A stretch of DNA of 64,000 bases from Paracidovorax anthurii (lineage in GTDB: Bacteria > Pseudomonadota > Gammaproteobacteria > Burkholderiales > Burkholderiaceae_C), in NCBI RefSeq assembly GCF_003269065.1, contig NZ_QLTA01000031.1, positions 1-64,000 on the forward strand. The letters run 5' to 3'. The position numbers and the translations under genes were made by a program. Below are positions 18,074 through 29,096 of this stretch, piece after piece. The stretch's first letter is position 1. Every line of letters starts with the position of its first letter. A model generated the notes under the pieces. That model saw nothing but the letters and a program-made list of their open reading frames with translations. It did not search any database and was not told the origin of the DNA.

Positions 18074-18095
18074 CCCCGCGCCCGGGGGCGCGGGG
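18074..18095 (-). other. GC-rich hairpin in the czc operon
   Basis: Perfect 9-bp stem CCCCGCGCC/GGCGCGGGG with a 4-nt loop between the RND gene and the downstream His-rich gene. There is no U-run, so it is more likely an mRNA-stability or partial-termination element than a full terminator. Confidence 0.4.
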
Positions 18096-18124
18096 AACGG
18101 CGGGGAACGGGATACGCAGGGTGG

Positions 18125-21277
<3,153 letters not shown>

Positions 21278-21295
21278 GGGAAAGGCTCCTCGGCG

Positions 21296-22453
21296 TCAGC
21301 GGATCTGGTTGAGCAGCGTGGCGGCCTGCGTGACCACCCGGTCGCCCGCGGCGAGACCCGAGGTCACCGCCACCGACGCGCCGTCCAGCGGCTCCAGCGT
21401 CACCGTGCGCGGCGCGAAGGTCTCCGGCGCCGTCTTCACCCAGACGATGGACTGGTTGGCCGCGTTCCTCAGCACCGAGGCGCTGGGCACGCGCAGGCCC
21501 GGCACCGTCGCCGCGCCCTGCACGAACACCGTCACCGGCTGCCCTACGGCCAGGCGCGCGATCCGCTCGCCGGACGCGCTGAACAGCATGGGCAGGGCCT
21601 GCTCGCGCAGGCTGCGGCCCGCGCCCACGAAGGCGAGCGGCACGCGCTCGCCCTCCACGGCCATGAAGGCGCCGGCCACGTCGCGCGCCACGGCGGCGTC
21701 ATAGGCCAGCGCCTCGATGCGCAGGCGCTGCGGGTTCACCACCTCGAACACCAGCTCGCGCGCATCCACCACCTGCCCGGCCACCGCATTGGCGGAGGCG
21801 ATGACGCCATCCACCGGCGCCACGAGCGGATCGCGCCCCGAGAGGCCCATGCCCAGCGCGGCGATGCGCGCGGCCAGGCTCGCGGACTCGCTCTCAGCTG
21901 CCTCGATGTCCTTGCGCGGCACGGTCTCGCTCAGCTCGCGCAGGCGCGCCAGCCGCTTGTCGGCCAGAGTCTTGGCGGCGCGCAGCTCGGCCACTTGCGC
22001 CATCTGGCCGGACCGCTCGATGGCGCCGTTGGCCGGCTGCACGTGGGCCAGCACCTCGCCCCGGCGCACGGCTTGCCCCACCCGCGGCAGGCCGCGCGGG
22101 CCCGGCTCCAGCCGCCCCGCCACCATGGCCTGCACCTTGCCGCCCGCGTTCGGGTCCATCACCACGCGGCCCGCCAGCTCGTGGGTCCGCGCCAGCGCCT
22201 CCTGCGCCACGGGCTGCGTGCGCACCTGCAGTTGCCGCTGAGCGGGCTTGGGCAGGAACACGCTGCCGTCCGGCAGGCGGCGCGGGCCGTTGCCGGTCAC
22301 GGCGGCGGGCTCGTCGCCATGATCATGCCCTGGCCCCGCCAGGGCCGGCAGCGCCAGGGTCCAGGCCAGCGCCACGCCCAGCAGGCCCGCCGCGCCACGG
22401 CTCCGGAGGGAAGAGAGACGATTCGGCGTCTTGTTGGGAATGCGCGCGTTCAT
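21296..22453 (-). CDS. czcB: Membrane-fusion protein of the metal efflux pump
   Basis: 385 aa periplasmic adaptor. A signal/anchor region (LLGVALAWTLALPALA) is followed by a His/Asp motif (GHDHGDE), a barrel-sandwich domain split by a coiled-coil hairpin (~residues 130-185, ELRAAKTLADKRLARLREL), and beta-barrel domains ending GDRVVTQAATLLNQIR. It connects the RND pump to the outer-membrane channel. The start ATG at 22453 overlaps the preceding stop by 4 nt, implying translational coupling. Confidence 0.92.
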   Translation of the reverse strand: MNARIPNKTPNRLSSLRSRGAAGLLGVALAWTLALPALAGPGHDHGDEPAAVTGNGPRRLPDGSVFLPKPAQRQLQVRTQPVAQEALARTHELAGRVVMDPNAGGKVQAMVAGRLEPGPRGLPRVGQAVRRGEVLAHVQPANGAIERSGQMAQVAELRAAKTLADKRLARLRELSETVPRKDIEAAESESASLAARIAALGMGLSGRDPLVAPVDGVIASANAVAGQVVDARELVFEVVNPQRLRIEALAYDAAVARDVAGAFMAVEGERVPLAFVGAGRSLREQALPMLFSASGERIARLAVGQPVTVFVQGAATVPGLRVPSASVLRNAANQSIVWVKTAPETFAPRTVTLEPLDGASVAVTSGLAAGDRVVTQAATLLNQIR

Positions 22454-23025
22454 GCGGCACCTCCGATCACGCCCGTGCGGCCCGCGCTGGCGCGTCGGCG
22501 CCAGGCCACCGCCAGCCCCAGGGCCAGCACCACGCCGGCGATCCAGGGCGCCAGGGCCCGCCACCGGGGTCCCGAAGACGCGGCCCCGCCTTCGGCATGC
22601 GCATGCACGTCGAGCGTGCCTGCGAGCAGATCGGTGTCCGCCCCCGCCGCCACCATGGCGGCCACGGCCACCTCGCCTTCCGGCAGGGCCCCGGCCAGGG
22701 TCGCCTCGAACTGGCCTTCGCCCTTCGGGGTCACCGCCACGGGGCGGCCGTTGATCTCCAGGTCGAGCCTGGCGTCCTTCGCAGGGCGGTTGTCGGCCGC
22801 ATGGTCCAGGTACAGCGACAGCCGCTGGCCGTCGAGCACGCCCACCAGCTCGAACGCATCGGACACGGCCGCGAAGCGGGGAGATGCCTCGGCACCGGCT
22901 GCGGCGCCGGGCGCCTCGTCATCGTGGCCTTCGTGCGCGGTGGCCCAGACGGGCAGTAGCGCCAGCGCGGCAGCCAGGCTCCAGGCCCGGAAAAAAGGAA
23001 AAGGTTTCGTCATCGTGTTCGCCAT
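22450..23025 (-). CDS. His-containing membrane-anchored accessory protein
   Basis: 191 aa: Sec-like signal ending VWATA, then HEGHDDE, an extracytoplasmic beta-rich domain with a second His motif (DVHAHAEGG) and one C-terminal membrane helix (WIAGVVLALGLAVAW) ending in Arg residues. I recognise no named family; similar genes lie between czcC and czcB homologues in some metal-efflux operons. Starts at 23013 (MTKPFPFF) or GTG 23046 are also possible; none has a strong ribosome-binding site. The stop overlaps the czcB start by 4 nt. Confidence 0.75.
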   Translation of the reverse strand: MANTMTKPFPFFRAWSLAAALALLPVWATAHEGHDDEAPGAAAGAEASPRFAAVSDAFELVGVLDGQRLSLYLDHAADNRPAKDARLDLEINGRPVAVTPKGEGQFEATLAGALPEGEVAVAAMVAAGADTDLLAGTLDVHAHAEGGAASSGPRWRALAPWIAGVVLALGLAVAWRRRASAGRTGVIGGAA

Positions 23026-23046
23026 GGAAAAAGGGTTCGCGGGCAC

Positions 23047-24390
23047 TCAATGCGTGCCGGAGGAAAGGGATGGAATGCCGGTGCCCGGCGGAACGAGCCC
23101 GAGGGCCTGCCGCAGCGCGGACACGGCGGCGTCGCGGTCCAGGCGCGCGCGCAGCGCCTCCCGACCCGCCTCGGTGGATTCCTGCTCGATGCGCAGGCGG
23201 GTGGGCAGATCGGTTTCGCCCAGCGCGAAGGATTTCTGCACGAAGCCCCGCGTGGCGGCCGCCAGCGTCTCGCGCTGGCGCGCGGCCTCCCACTGCGCCT
23301 GCGCGGCGGCGTGGCGCGCGCGCGCCGAGCCGATGTCCGCGCGCACCCGCGCCTGCTCGCGCTCCAGCTGGGCCTCGGCCTCGGTCGCATCGGCCAGCGC
23401 GGTGGCCAGCCGGGCCTCGTGCCGGCTGCCGCCGCCAAAGGGGATGCGCACGGCCACGGTCAGGCTTTGCTGGTAGGCCTCGCCCCGGGCGCCCCGGTCG
23501 CGGGTGGTAAGGACGGAGAGTTCCGGGTTCGTGCGCTGCTGCACCGCGATGAGGTCCGCCGCGCGCCGTGCCACGTCGGCCTTCTGCCGCAGCTCCCGCA
23601 GCGCGGGGTGCGCATCGCCCTCGGGCGCCGCCCCGGCACTGGGGGGCACAAGCTCCACCACGCCGGGATCGTCCATGCGCAGGCCGTGCGACTCCAGCGC
23701 CGCCAGGGCACCGGGCGCGAGCGCGTCCAGCCCCAGGCGGGCGGCGCTCACCGCCCCTTCGGCCTCGGCCACGCCCGCCGAGGCGGTCGCCACGGCGCCC
23801 TCGGCCTGGTGGCGGTCCACCAGGGCCAGATCGCCGGCCTGCACGCGCCGCGCCACGTCGCCCGCGAGGGCCCGGGCGTTCTGCAGTCGGCCCTGGGCCA
23901 GTTCCAGCCCGGCGCCGGCGCGCAGCCACTGCCACCACGCATCGCGCACCAGGCCGGCCGTGCGCAGGCGCGCGGCTTCCAGGCGGCCGCGCTCGGCGTC
24001 CTCCTCGGCCTCGGCGAGCCGCGCGGTGCGCGCGCGCTCGCCCGGCAGCCACAGCGGCAGGGCCACGCCGGCCTCGTACTCGCGCGCCCCCTCCCGGCCA
24101 TTGAAGCGGTCGGTCTTGGCGGACAGCGAGACGGCCGGCGAGTCCGCCGTCCATTGCCGCGCCGCCTGCCGGCGGGCCGCCGCGGCGCGGGAGCGCTCGC
24201 CCGCGGCCAGCGCCTCGGGCTGCGCGGCCCAGGCCGCCTCGAAGAGCCGCGCCAGCGGCGTGCCCACCGGCTCCCGCGCGGCGGTGGCCTCCAGGGCCTG
24301 CGGGGGCGCCGCCGTCTGTGCCGGCGCCATGCCGGCCGATAACCCAGCCAGGGCGCCAAAGAAGCCCCAGCGAACGATTGTTCGATGCAT
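23047..24390 (-). CDS. czcC: Outer-membrane channel of the metal efflux pump
   Basis: 447 aa TolC-family protein with a signal peptide (MHRTIVRWGFFGALAGLSAG) and two internal repeats rich in Ala/Arg/Glu coiled-coil heptads, e.g. AEAQLEREQARVRADIGSAR. It forms the outer-membrane exit duct of the RND complex. The ATG at 24390 was chosen because GGAGAG lies 7-8 nt upstream. It is followed directly by the accessory gene. 185 bp separate it from czcI. Confidence 0.9.
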   Translation of the reverse strand: MHRTIVRWGFFGALAGLSAGMAPAQTAAPPQALEATAAREPVGTPLARLFEAAWAAQPEALAAGERSRAAAARRQAARQWTADSPAVSLSAKTDRFNGREGAREYEAGVALPLWLPGERARTARLAEAEEDAERGRLEAARLRTAGLVRDAWWQWLRAGAGLELAQGRLQNARALAGDVARRVQAGDLALVDRHQAEGAVATASAGVAEAEGAVSAARLGLDALAPGALAALESHGLRMDDPGVVELVPPSAGAAPEGDAHPALRELRQKADVARRAADLIAVQQRTNPELSVLTTRDRGARGEAYQQSLTVAVRIPFGGGSRHEARLATALADATEAEAQLEREQARVRADIGSARARHAAAQAQWEAARQRETLAAATRGFVQKSFALGETDLPTRLRIEQESTEAGREALRARLDRDAAVSALRQALGLVPPGTGIPSLSSGTH

Positions 24391-24575
24391 CCGATTTCTC
24401 TCCATCCAAGTCATGAGCGAAGCTATGGATCGGAGAGGCGGTGCGGCCCTGTCCCCGCCGCGCGGCGGCACGCCTGCGTGCGGCATGCCCATGCACGGCC
24501 ACCGGCCATGCGTGCGCGGGGCACGCCATGCCGGGGCTCAGTGGGGAAGGTTCGGGGCCGGGAAAGCCTCGCCGA

Positions 24576-24923
24576 TCAGGCGAGGCGCGGCCAGTTGGGC
24601 CGTTCGGGCAGCGCGGGAGGCGGCGCGAGGGGCATGCCCTGCGCCTGGGGCACGTGTTCGGCGCGGATCACCTGCGCACCCGGCAGCGACCGGGCGATCA
24701 GGGCGATGGCGCAACCCGCATGGCAGGCGCCGCAGTCCTGGTCGGCGTCGCCGGAAAAGGACGCATCGTGCGATGCGCCGGCCGAGCCATCGTGCTGGTG
24801 CACGTGGTGGCCGAAATGCTGGCTGGCGGCCGTGGGCTCATGGGCGCAATAGCCGGCGGCCTCCGCCCAGGTGAACTGGAGCGGCAGCACGGTCAGCAGA
24901 AAGATGAGCAACCAGCGGCGCAT
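24576..24923 (-). CDS. czcI: CzcI-like small periplasmic protein
   Basis: 115 aa. The start MRRWLLIFLLTVLPLQFTWA followed by AAGYCAHE matches CzcI proteins that precede czcCBA in beta-proteobacteria. A His cluster (HFGHHVHQHDG) and a Cys pair (CGACHAGC) are likely metal ligands. In Cupriavidus, CzcI affects regulation of the czc genes; the same role is inferred. It is the first gene of the cluster here, and no two-component regulator lies next to it in the window. Confidence 0.82.
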   Translation of the reverse strand: MRRWLLIFLLTVLPLQFTWAEAAGYCAHEPTAASQHFGHHVHQHDGSAGASHDASFSGDADQDCGACHAGCAIALIARSLPGAQVIRAEHVPQAQGMPLAPPPALPERPNWPRLA

Positions 24924-25042
24924 AACCAAAAATTGTAGCGGGAACCCCTGAAATCCCGTGGCTTCATGGGGCCATACCGGCGCGCTGGCGCCCTCTCCTG
25001 CCCCGCGCGGAGCGCCACGGGATGCGGGCCTCATACGGGTTT

Positions 25043-25127
25043 GCCATCGAAAAGAGAACAAGGCGCAAAGCTGCAGACACGGCTGTAGCACGGCAAAGCG
25101 AAGCAACGCCGTGAGCTTTTCGATGGC
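25043..25127. repeat. Nested palindromic intergenic element
   Basis: Perfect 12-bp inverted repeats GCCATCGAAAAG (25043-25054) and CTTTTCGATGGC (25116-25127) flank an inner perfect hairpin CACGGC/GCCGTG (25089-25113). It sits just 3' of the FMN reductase gene. Too short for an insertion sequence; a REP/MITE-like element or an RNA structure. Confidence 0.5.
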
Positions 25128-25136
25128 GAAGCCGGA

Positions 25137-25691
25137 TCAGGCCTGCGCGTGCCGGCGCACCCAGGCCGCGTACTTGTCCACCCAGGTCTGCAGGAACTGC
25201 CGGCTGCCCTCGCCGATGCTGCCGTCCTCGTTGAAGAGGCCGTCCTTGGCCTGGATGAAGGCCTCGGGCTGGCCCAGCGTGGGCACGTCGAGGTAGGCCA
25301 GCACGTTGCGCAGGTGCTGCTGCGCGAGGGCCGTACCGATGGCGCCGACCGAGACGCCGATCACGCCGCCGGGCTTGCCGCCCCACACGCTCTGGCCATA
25401 GGGGCGCGAGCCGTGGTCGATCGCGTTCTTGAGCACGCCGGGGATCGAGCGGTTGTACTCGGGCGTGACGAACAGCAGGCCCTGCGCCCGGGCGATCTCG
25501 GACTTCAGCCGCCGCACGGCCTCGTGCGGGTGGCCGTCGTCGTCCTGGTCGTAGGGCGGCAGGTCGTCGATGCGCACCTGCGCCAGCGTGAAATCGGGCG
25601 GCGCCAGCTTCGCCAGGGCATCGGCGAGGCGGCGGTTGAAGGAATCCTTGCGCAGGCTGCCCACGAGGACGGCGATGGTGTATTGGCTCAT
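25137..25691 (-). CDS. NADPH-dependent FMN reductase family protein
   Basis: 184 aa flavodoxin-like reductase of the YieF/ChrR (NADPH-dependent FMN/quinone/chromate reductase) group: AVLVGSLRKDSFNRRLA for FMN phosphate, TPEYNRSIPGVLKNAIDH and GVSVGAIGTALAQQHLR. It could supply reduced flavin to the flavin-dependent monooxygenases elsewhere in the window, but that link is only contextual. AAGGAG lies just upstream of the ATG at 25691. It is separated from the encapsulin operon by a strong terminator. Confidence 0.88.
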   Translation of the reverse strand: MSQYTIAVLVGSLRKDSFNRRLADALAKLAPPDFTLAQVRIDDLPPYDQDDDGHPHEAVRRLKSEIARAQGLLFVTPEYNRSIPGVLKNAIDHGSRPYGQSVWGGKPGGVIGVSVGAIGTALAQQHLRNVLAYLDVPTLGQPEAFIQAKDGLFNEDGSIGEGSRQFLQTWVDKYAAWVRRHAQA

Positions 25692-25801
25692 GGAAACTCC
25701 TTGGAGGGATGGACGGAAAGCGGAACAGCCCGCCATCATCCGGCGCGGCGGCACGCGCGGCTGTCAGGCAAGCGCGCATTCGCGGGGCCCCGCCGGGAAC
25801 G

Positions 25802-25835
25802 AAAAAAGCCCCGGGGCCATGGGGCTCCCGGGGCT
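25802..25835 (-). terminator. Intrinsic terminator of the encapsulin operon
   Basis: Minus-strand hairpin with perfect stem AGCCCCGGG/CCCGGGGCT (25835-25827, 25815-25807) followed by TTTTTT, 15 bp after the cysteine desulfurase stop. Confidence 0.88.
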
Positions 25836-25850
25836 GCGGCTCGATGCGCG

Positions 25851-27803
25851 CTACCGCTGGCGCGCGGCCAGCCGCTCCACCACCGCGACGAGGCGGTCGA
25901 TCTCCTCGAACGTGTTGTAGAAGGCGAGCGAGGGCCGCACCGTGGCCTCCACGCCGAAGCGGCGCAGGATGGGCTGCGCGCAGTGGTGGCCCGTGCGCAC
26001 GGCAATGCCTTCCGCGTTCAGGGCGTCGCCCACCTCGGCCGTGGTGTAGCCGGCCAGCACGAACGACATCACGCTGGCCTTGTCGGCCGCGGTGCCGATC
26101 AGGCGCACGCCACGCACCTCGCCCAACGCCCGCATGCCGTAGCAAAGCAGTTCGTGCTCGTAGCGCGCGATGGCCTCGATGCCCACGCGGCCCACGTAGT
26201 CGATGGCCGCGCCCAGGCCCACCGCGTCGGCGATGTTGCCGGTGCCGGCCTCGAAGGTGTTGGGCAGCGGCTGGTACACCGTCTTCTCGAAGGTGACGTC
26301 GGCGATCATGTTGCCGCCGCCCTGCCAGGGCGGCATGTCTTCCAGCACCTCCCGCTTGCCCCACAGCGCGCCGATGCCCGTGGGCCCGAACACCTTGTGG
26401 CCGGAGAAGACGAAGAAGTCCGCGCCGATGTCCTGCACGTCCACCCGCATGTGCGAGACGGACTGGGCGCCGTCCACCAGCGCCTTCGCGCCCGCGCGGT
26501 GCGCCATCTCGACGATCTGCTTGACCGGCACCACGGTGCCCAGCGCGTTGGACACCTGGGTGACGGAGACGATCTTCGTGCGGTCGTTCAGGAGCTTCTG
26601 GTATTCGTCCAGCCGCACCTGGCCGGTGTCGTCCACCGGGATGACGCGCAGCTTCGCGCCCTTGGCGGCGGCGAGCTGCTGCCAGGGAACGATGTTGGCG
26701 TGGTGCTCCAGGTGGCTCACGATGATCTCGTCGCCCTCGCCCACGTGCTGGCGGCCCCAGCTCTTGGCCACGAGGTTGATGGCCTCGGTGGTGCCGCGCA
26801 CGAAGATCACCTCGTTCACGTCCGGCGCGTTGATGAAGCGGCGCACGCGCTCGCGGGCGCCTTCGTAGGCGTCCGTGGCGCGGGCGGCCAGTTCATGGGC
26901 CGCGCGGTGGATGTTGGAGTTCTCGTGCTCGTAGAAGTGGCTGATGCGCTCGATCACCGAACGCGGCTTGTGCGTGGTGGCGGCGTTGTCCAGCCAGGCC
27001 AGGGGCCACCCGTTCACGCGCTCGGCCAGGATGGGGAAGTCGCGCCGCACGGCATGCACGTCGAAGCCGCCGCCCGCCGGCGCCGCCACGCGCGGCACCG
27101 CGTCCGGGCCCTGGCGGGCCGGATGGGCCGGCGTCACGAAGCCGTCGGGCAGCGTCACCGCATCCACGAAGTAGAAGCGGGGGTCCGCCAAAGGCACGGC
27201 GGAAGGCACGCCCGCCGCATCCCGGGCCGGCGCCACGCGCGGCACCTCGGGCACCGCGAACGGCAGGCGGGCCAGGGCGTCCAGGCCGCCGCTCTCCCCC
27301 ACCGCCGCCAGCCCGGGCCGGGAGGGGTCGGTGAAGTAGAACGGCGATGCGGCCGCCCCCGCGGGCGCGGCGGGCGCCACGGCCCCGGGCACGCCGGTCA
27401 CGGCCCCGCCGATGCGGGGTTCGTAGGCCGGCAGCGCGCCCAGCACGTGGTCCGGCACGCCGTTGCCCGCCTGCGCATGCGGCAGCAGCGCGGGCGCACG
27501 GTGGGCGAGCGAGGCCAGGGGCGTGGGCGATGCGGGCAGCAGGTTGCTGCCGGGGATCTGGCCCAGCGGCACGGGCGTGCCCGGCACGCCGGGCGAGAGG
27601 CCCGCGGGGCTGGCCAGCGGCGAGCCGGCCGGCGCCACGTTCACCGGCGCCTGCACGCCCGGCACCGGGGCCAGCGCCGCTTGCCCGGGCGCGGCGCTGA
27701 ACAGCGCATTGGCCATGCGGGCCAGTTGCGCCACGTCCAGCGGCGGCTGGGCCGCATCGGCCGCTCCGGGCAACGGAGAGGAAATCGAGGAGGAAATCGC
27801 CAT
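25851..27803 (-). CDS. Cysteine desulfurase with encapsulin cargo-loading extension
   Basis: 650 aa. Residues ~247-650 are a SufS-like (group II) PLP-dependent cysteine desulfurase: WLDNAATTHKP, HRAAHELAARATDAYEGAR, the PLP-binding K470 in FSGHKVFGPTG and catalytic C608 in RTGHHCAQP. The enzyme turns cysteine into alanine and leaves a persulfide. Residues 1-246 are Ala/Pro/Gly-rich and disordered-looking, with conserved-looking islands (QLARMANALF near 26-35, FYFTD at 155-159, FYFVD at 210-214). In characterised family 2A encapsulins such an N-terminal extension directs the desulfurase into the shell. It starts 16 nt after the shell gene and ends before a terminator. Confidence 0.95.
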   Translation of the reverse strand: MAISSSISSPLPGAADAAQPPLDVAQLARMANALFSAAPGQAALAPVPGVQAPVNVAPAGSPLASPAGLSPGVPGTPVPLGQIPGSNLLPASPTPLASLAHRAPALLPHAQAGNGVPDHVLGALPAYEPRIGGAVTGVPGAVAPAAPAGAAASPFYFTDPSRPGLAAVGESGGLDALARLPFAVPEVPRVAPARDAAGVPSAVPLADPRFYFVDAVTLPDGFVTPAHPARQGPDAVPRVAAPAGGGFDVHAVRRDFPILAERVNGWPLAWLDNAATTHKPRSVIERISHFYEHENSNIHRAAHELAARATDAYEGARERVRRFINAPDVNEVIFVRGTTEAINLVAKSWGRQHVGEGDEIIVSHLEHHANIVPWQQLAAAKGAKLRVIPVDDTGQVRLDEYQKLLNDRTKIVSVTQVSNALGTVVPVKQIVEMAHRAGAKALVDGAQSVSHMRVDVQDIGADFFVFSGHKVFGPTGIGALWGKREVLEDMPPWQGGGNMIADVTFEKTVYQPLPNTFEAGTGNIADAVGLGAAIDYVGRVGIEAIARYEHELLCYGMRALGEVRGVRLIGTAADKASVMSFVLAGYTTAEVGDALNAEGIAVRTGHHCAQPILRRFGVEATVRPSLAFYNTFEEIDRLVAVVERLAARQR

Positions 27804-27819
27804 CGTTCCGACCCGCTGC

Positions 27820-28752
27820 TTACTTGTAGGTATCGGGGTAGTCGTGGTACTTGTTCACTTCCACGTCGTCCAGCACGGCCAGCGCGTCGGGCGTGAGCAC
27901 CGCCAGCGAGCAGTACAGCGAGATCAGGTAGGACGCGATCGCGTGGTTGTTGATGCCCATGAAGCGCACCGACAGCCCCGGGCTCTGCTCGCCCGGCAGG
28001 CCGGGCTGGAACAGGCCCACCACGCCCTGGCGGCGCTCACCCACGCGCAGCAGCAGGATCTTGCTCTTGCCGTCGGCCACGGGCACCTTGTCGGACGGGA
28101 TCAGCGGGATGCCGCGCCACGTGATGAACTGCGAGCCGAACAGGCTCACCGTGGGCGGGGGCGTGCCGCGGCGCGTGGCCTCACGGCCGAACGCGGCGAT
28201 GGCCAGCGGGTGGGTGAGGAAGAACGCGGGCTCTTTCCAGACCTTGGTGAGCAGCTCGTCGAGGTCATCCGGCGTGGGTGCGCCGGTGAGCGGGAAGATG
28301 CGCTGCTCTTCCGCCACCTGGGCCAGCAGGCCGTAGTCGGGGTTGTTGATGAGCTCGCTCTCCTGGTTCTCCTTGATGGTCTCGATGGTCAGGCGCAGCT
28401 GCTCCTTGATCTGGTCGTGCGGGCTGCTGTAGAGGTCGGAGATGCGCGTGTGCACATCGAGCACGGTGGAGACCGCGTTCAGGAAGAACTCGCGCGGATG
28501 CTCCTCGTAGTCCACGAAGGTGCGGGGAAGCTGGTTCTCTTCTTCCTTGGCCGTGCACGTCACCTTGATGGATTCAGGGTTCTTGACGCTGTTGAGGCGG
28601 TAGATGCCCGCCTCGACCGGCACCCATTGCAGCAGGTGCGTGAGCCAGCGCGGGCTGATGGTGGACAGCTGGGGCGCGGTCTTGGTGGCGTTGGCCAGTT
28701 GCCGTGCTGCGTTGTCGCCGAGTGCGGTGGTGCCACCCAATGTTGCCGACAT
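27820..28752 (-). CDS. Family 2A encapsulin shell protein (SrpI-like)
   Basis: 310 aa, the usual size for SrpI-like shell proteins with an HK97-type fold and without the cyclic-nucleotide-binding insertion of family 2B. Features seen: N-terminal arm (LGDNAARQLANATKTAPQL), the RTFVDYEEHPREFFLNAVST segment, INNPDYGLLAQV, and a C-terminal SVRFMGINNHAIASYLISLY. These proteins assemble into icosahedral compartments around cysteine desulfurase; the Synechococcus srpI locus is the best studied. AGGGAG lies ~8 nt before the ATG at 28752. Immediately upstream are XRE, serine acetyltransferase and rhodanese genes; immediately downstream is the cargo. Confidence 0.95.
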   Translation of the reverse strand: MSATLGGTTALGDNAARQLANATKTAPQLSTISPRWLTHLLQWVPVEAGIYRLNSVKNPESIKVTCTAKEEENQLPRTFVDYEEHPREFFLNAVSTVLDVHTRISDLYSSPHDQIKEQLRLTIETIKENQESELINNPDYGLLAQVAEEQRIFPLTGAPTPDDLDELLTKVWKEPAFFLTHPLAIAAFGREATRRGTPPPTVSLFGSQFITWRGIPLIPSDKVPVADGKSKILLLRVGERRQGVVGLFQPGLPGEQSPGLSVRFMGINNHAIASYLISLYCSLAVLTPDALAVLDDVEVNKYHDYPDTYK

Positions 28753-28826
28753 GTAGAAAACTCCCTGTGGTTCGGATCAGTGATGAGAAAAAAACCCGCC
28801 GAGTGTCCCGGCCTCCACCGCCGGCT

Positions 28827-29096
28827 TCAACATGCTATAGACGCCAAGCTGATACCCTGCACCAGTTGCGCCTGCGCCACCTGCTCGCCGCGCATCACCA
28901 GCGTGGAGGCCGGGATGTCGAGCGACACGGCCAGCTTGGCGACGGTCACGAGCGACGCGATGGACGCGCCGCGCTCGATCTCCCCCACGTACGAGCGGTT
29001 GAGGTTGGAATATTCGGCCAGCCGCTCCTGCGACCAGCCCAGGGCCTCACGCGACTGCCGCACGGCGATGCCGAAGCTCTTGACCAGATCCGTCAT
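28827..29096 (-). CDS. XRE-family (Cro/CI) regulator in the encapsulin operon
   Basis: 89 aa, little more than one helix-turn-helix domain: SREALGWSQERLAEYSNLNRS with YVGEIERGA is the recognition region. Its start overlaps the serine acetyltransferase stop (ATGA), and GGGAG lies 9-10 nt upstream, so the two are translationally coupled. 74 nt separate it from the shell gene. An autoregulator of the operon is the simplest role; a cofactor-sensing domain is absent, so it may respond through a partner. A longer in-frame start at 29222 would place it inside the preceding gene and was rejected. Confidence 0.88.
   Translation of the reverse strand: MTDLVKSFGIAVRQSREALGWSQERLAEYSNLNRSYVGEIERGASIASLVTVAKLAVSLDIPASTLVMRGEQVAQAQLVQGISLASIAC

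Noticed and set aside
25043-25127. Insertion sequence ends
   Set aside because: The inverted repeats enclose only 61 bp with no transposase frame and no target duplication seen.
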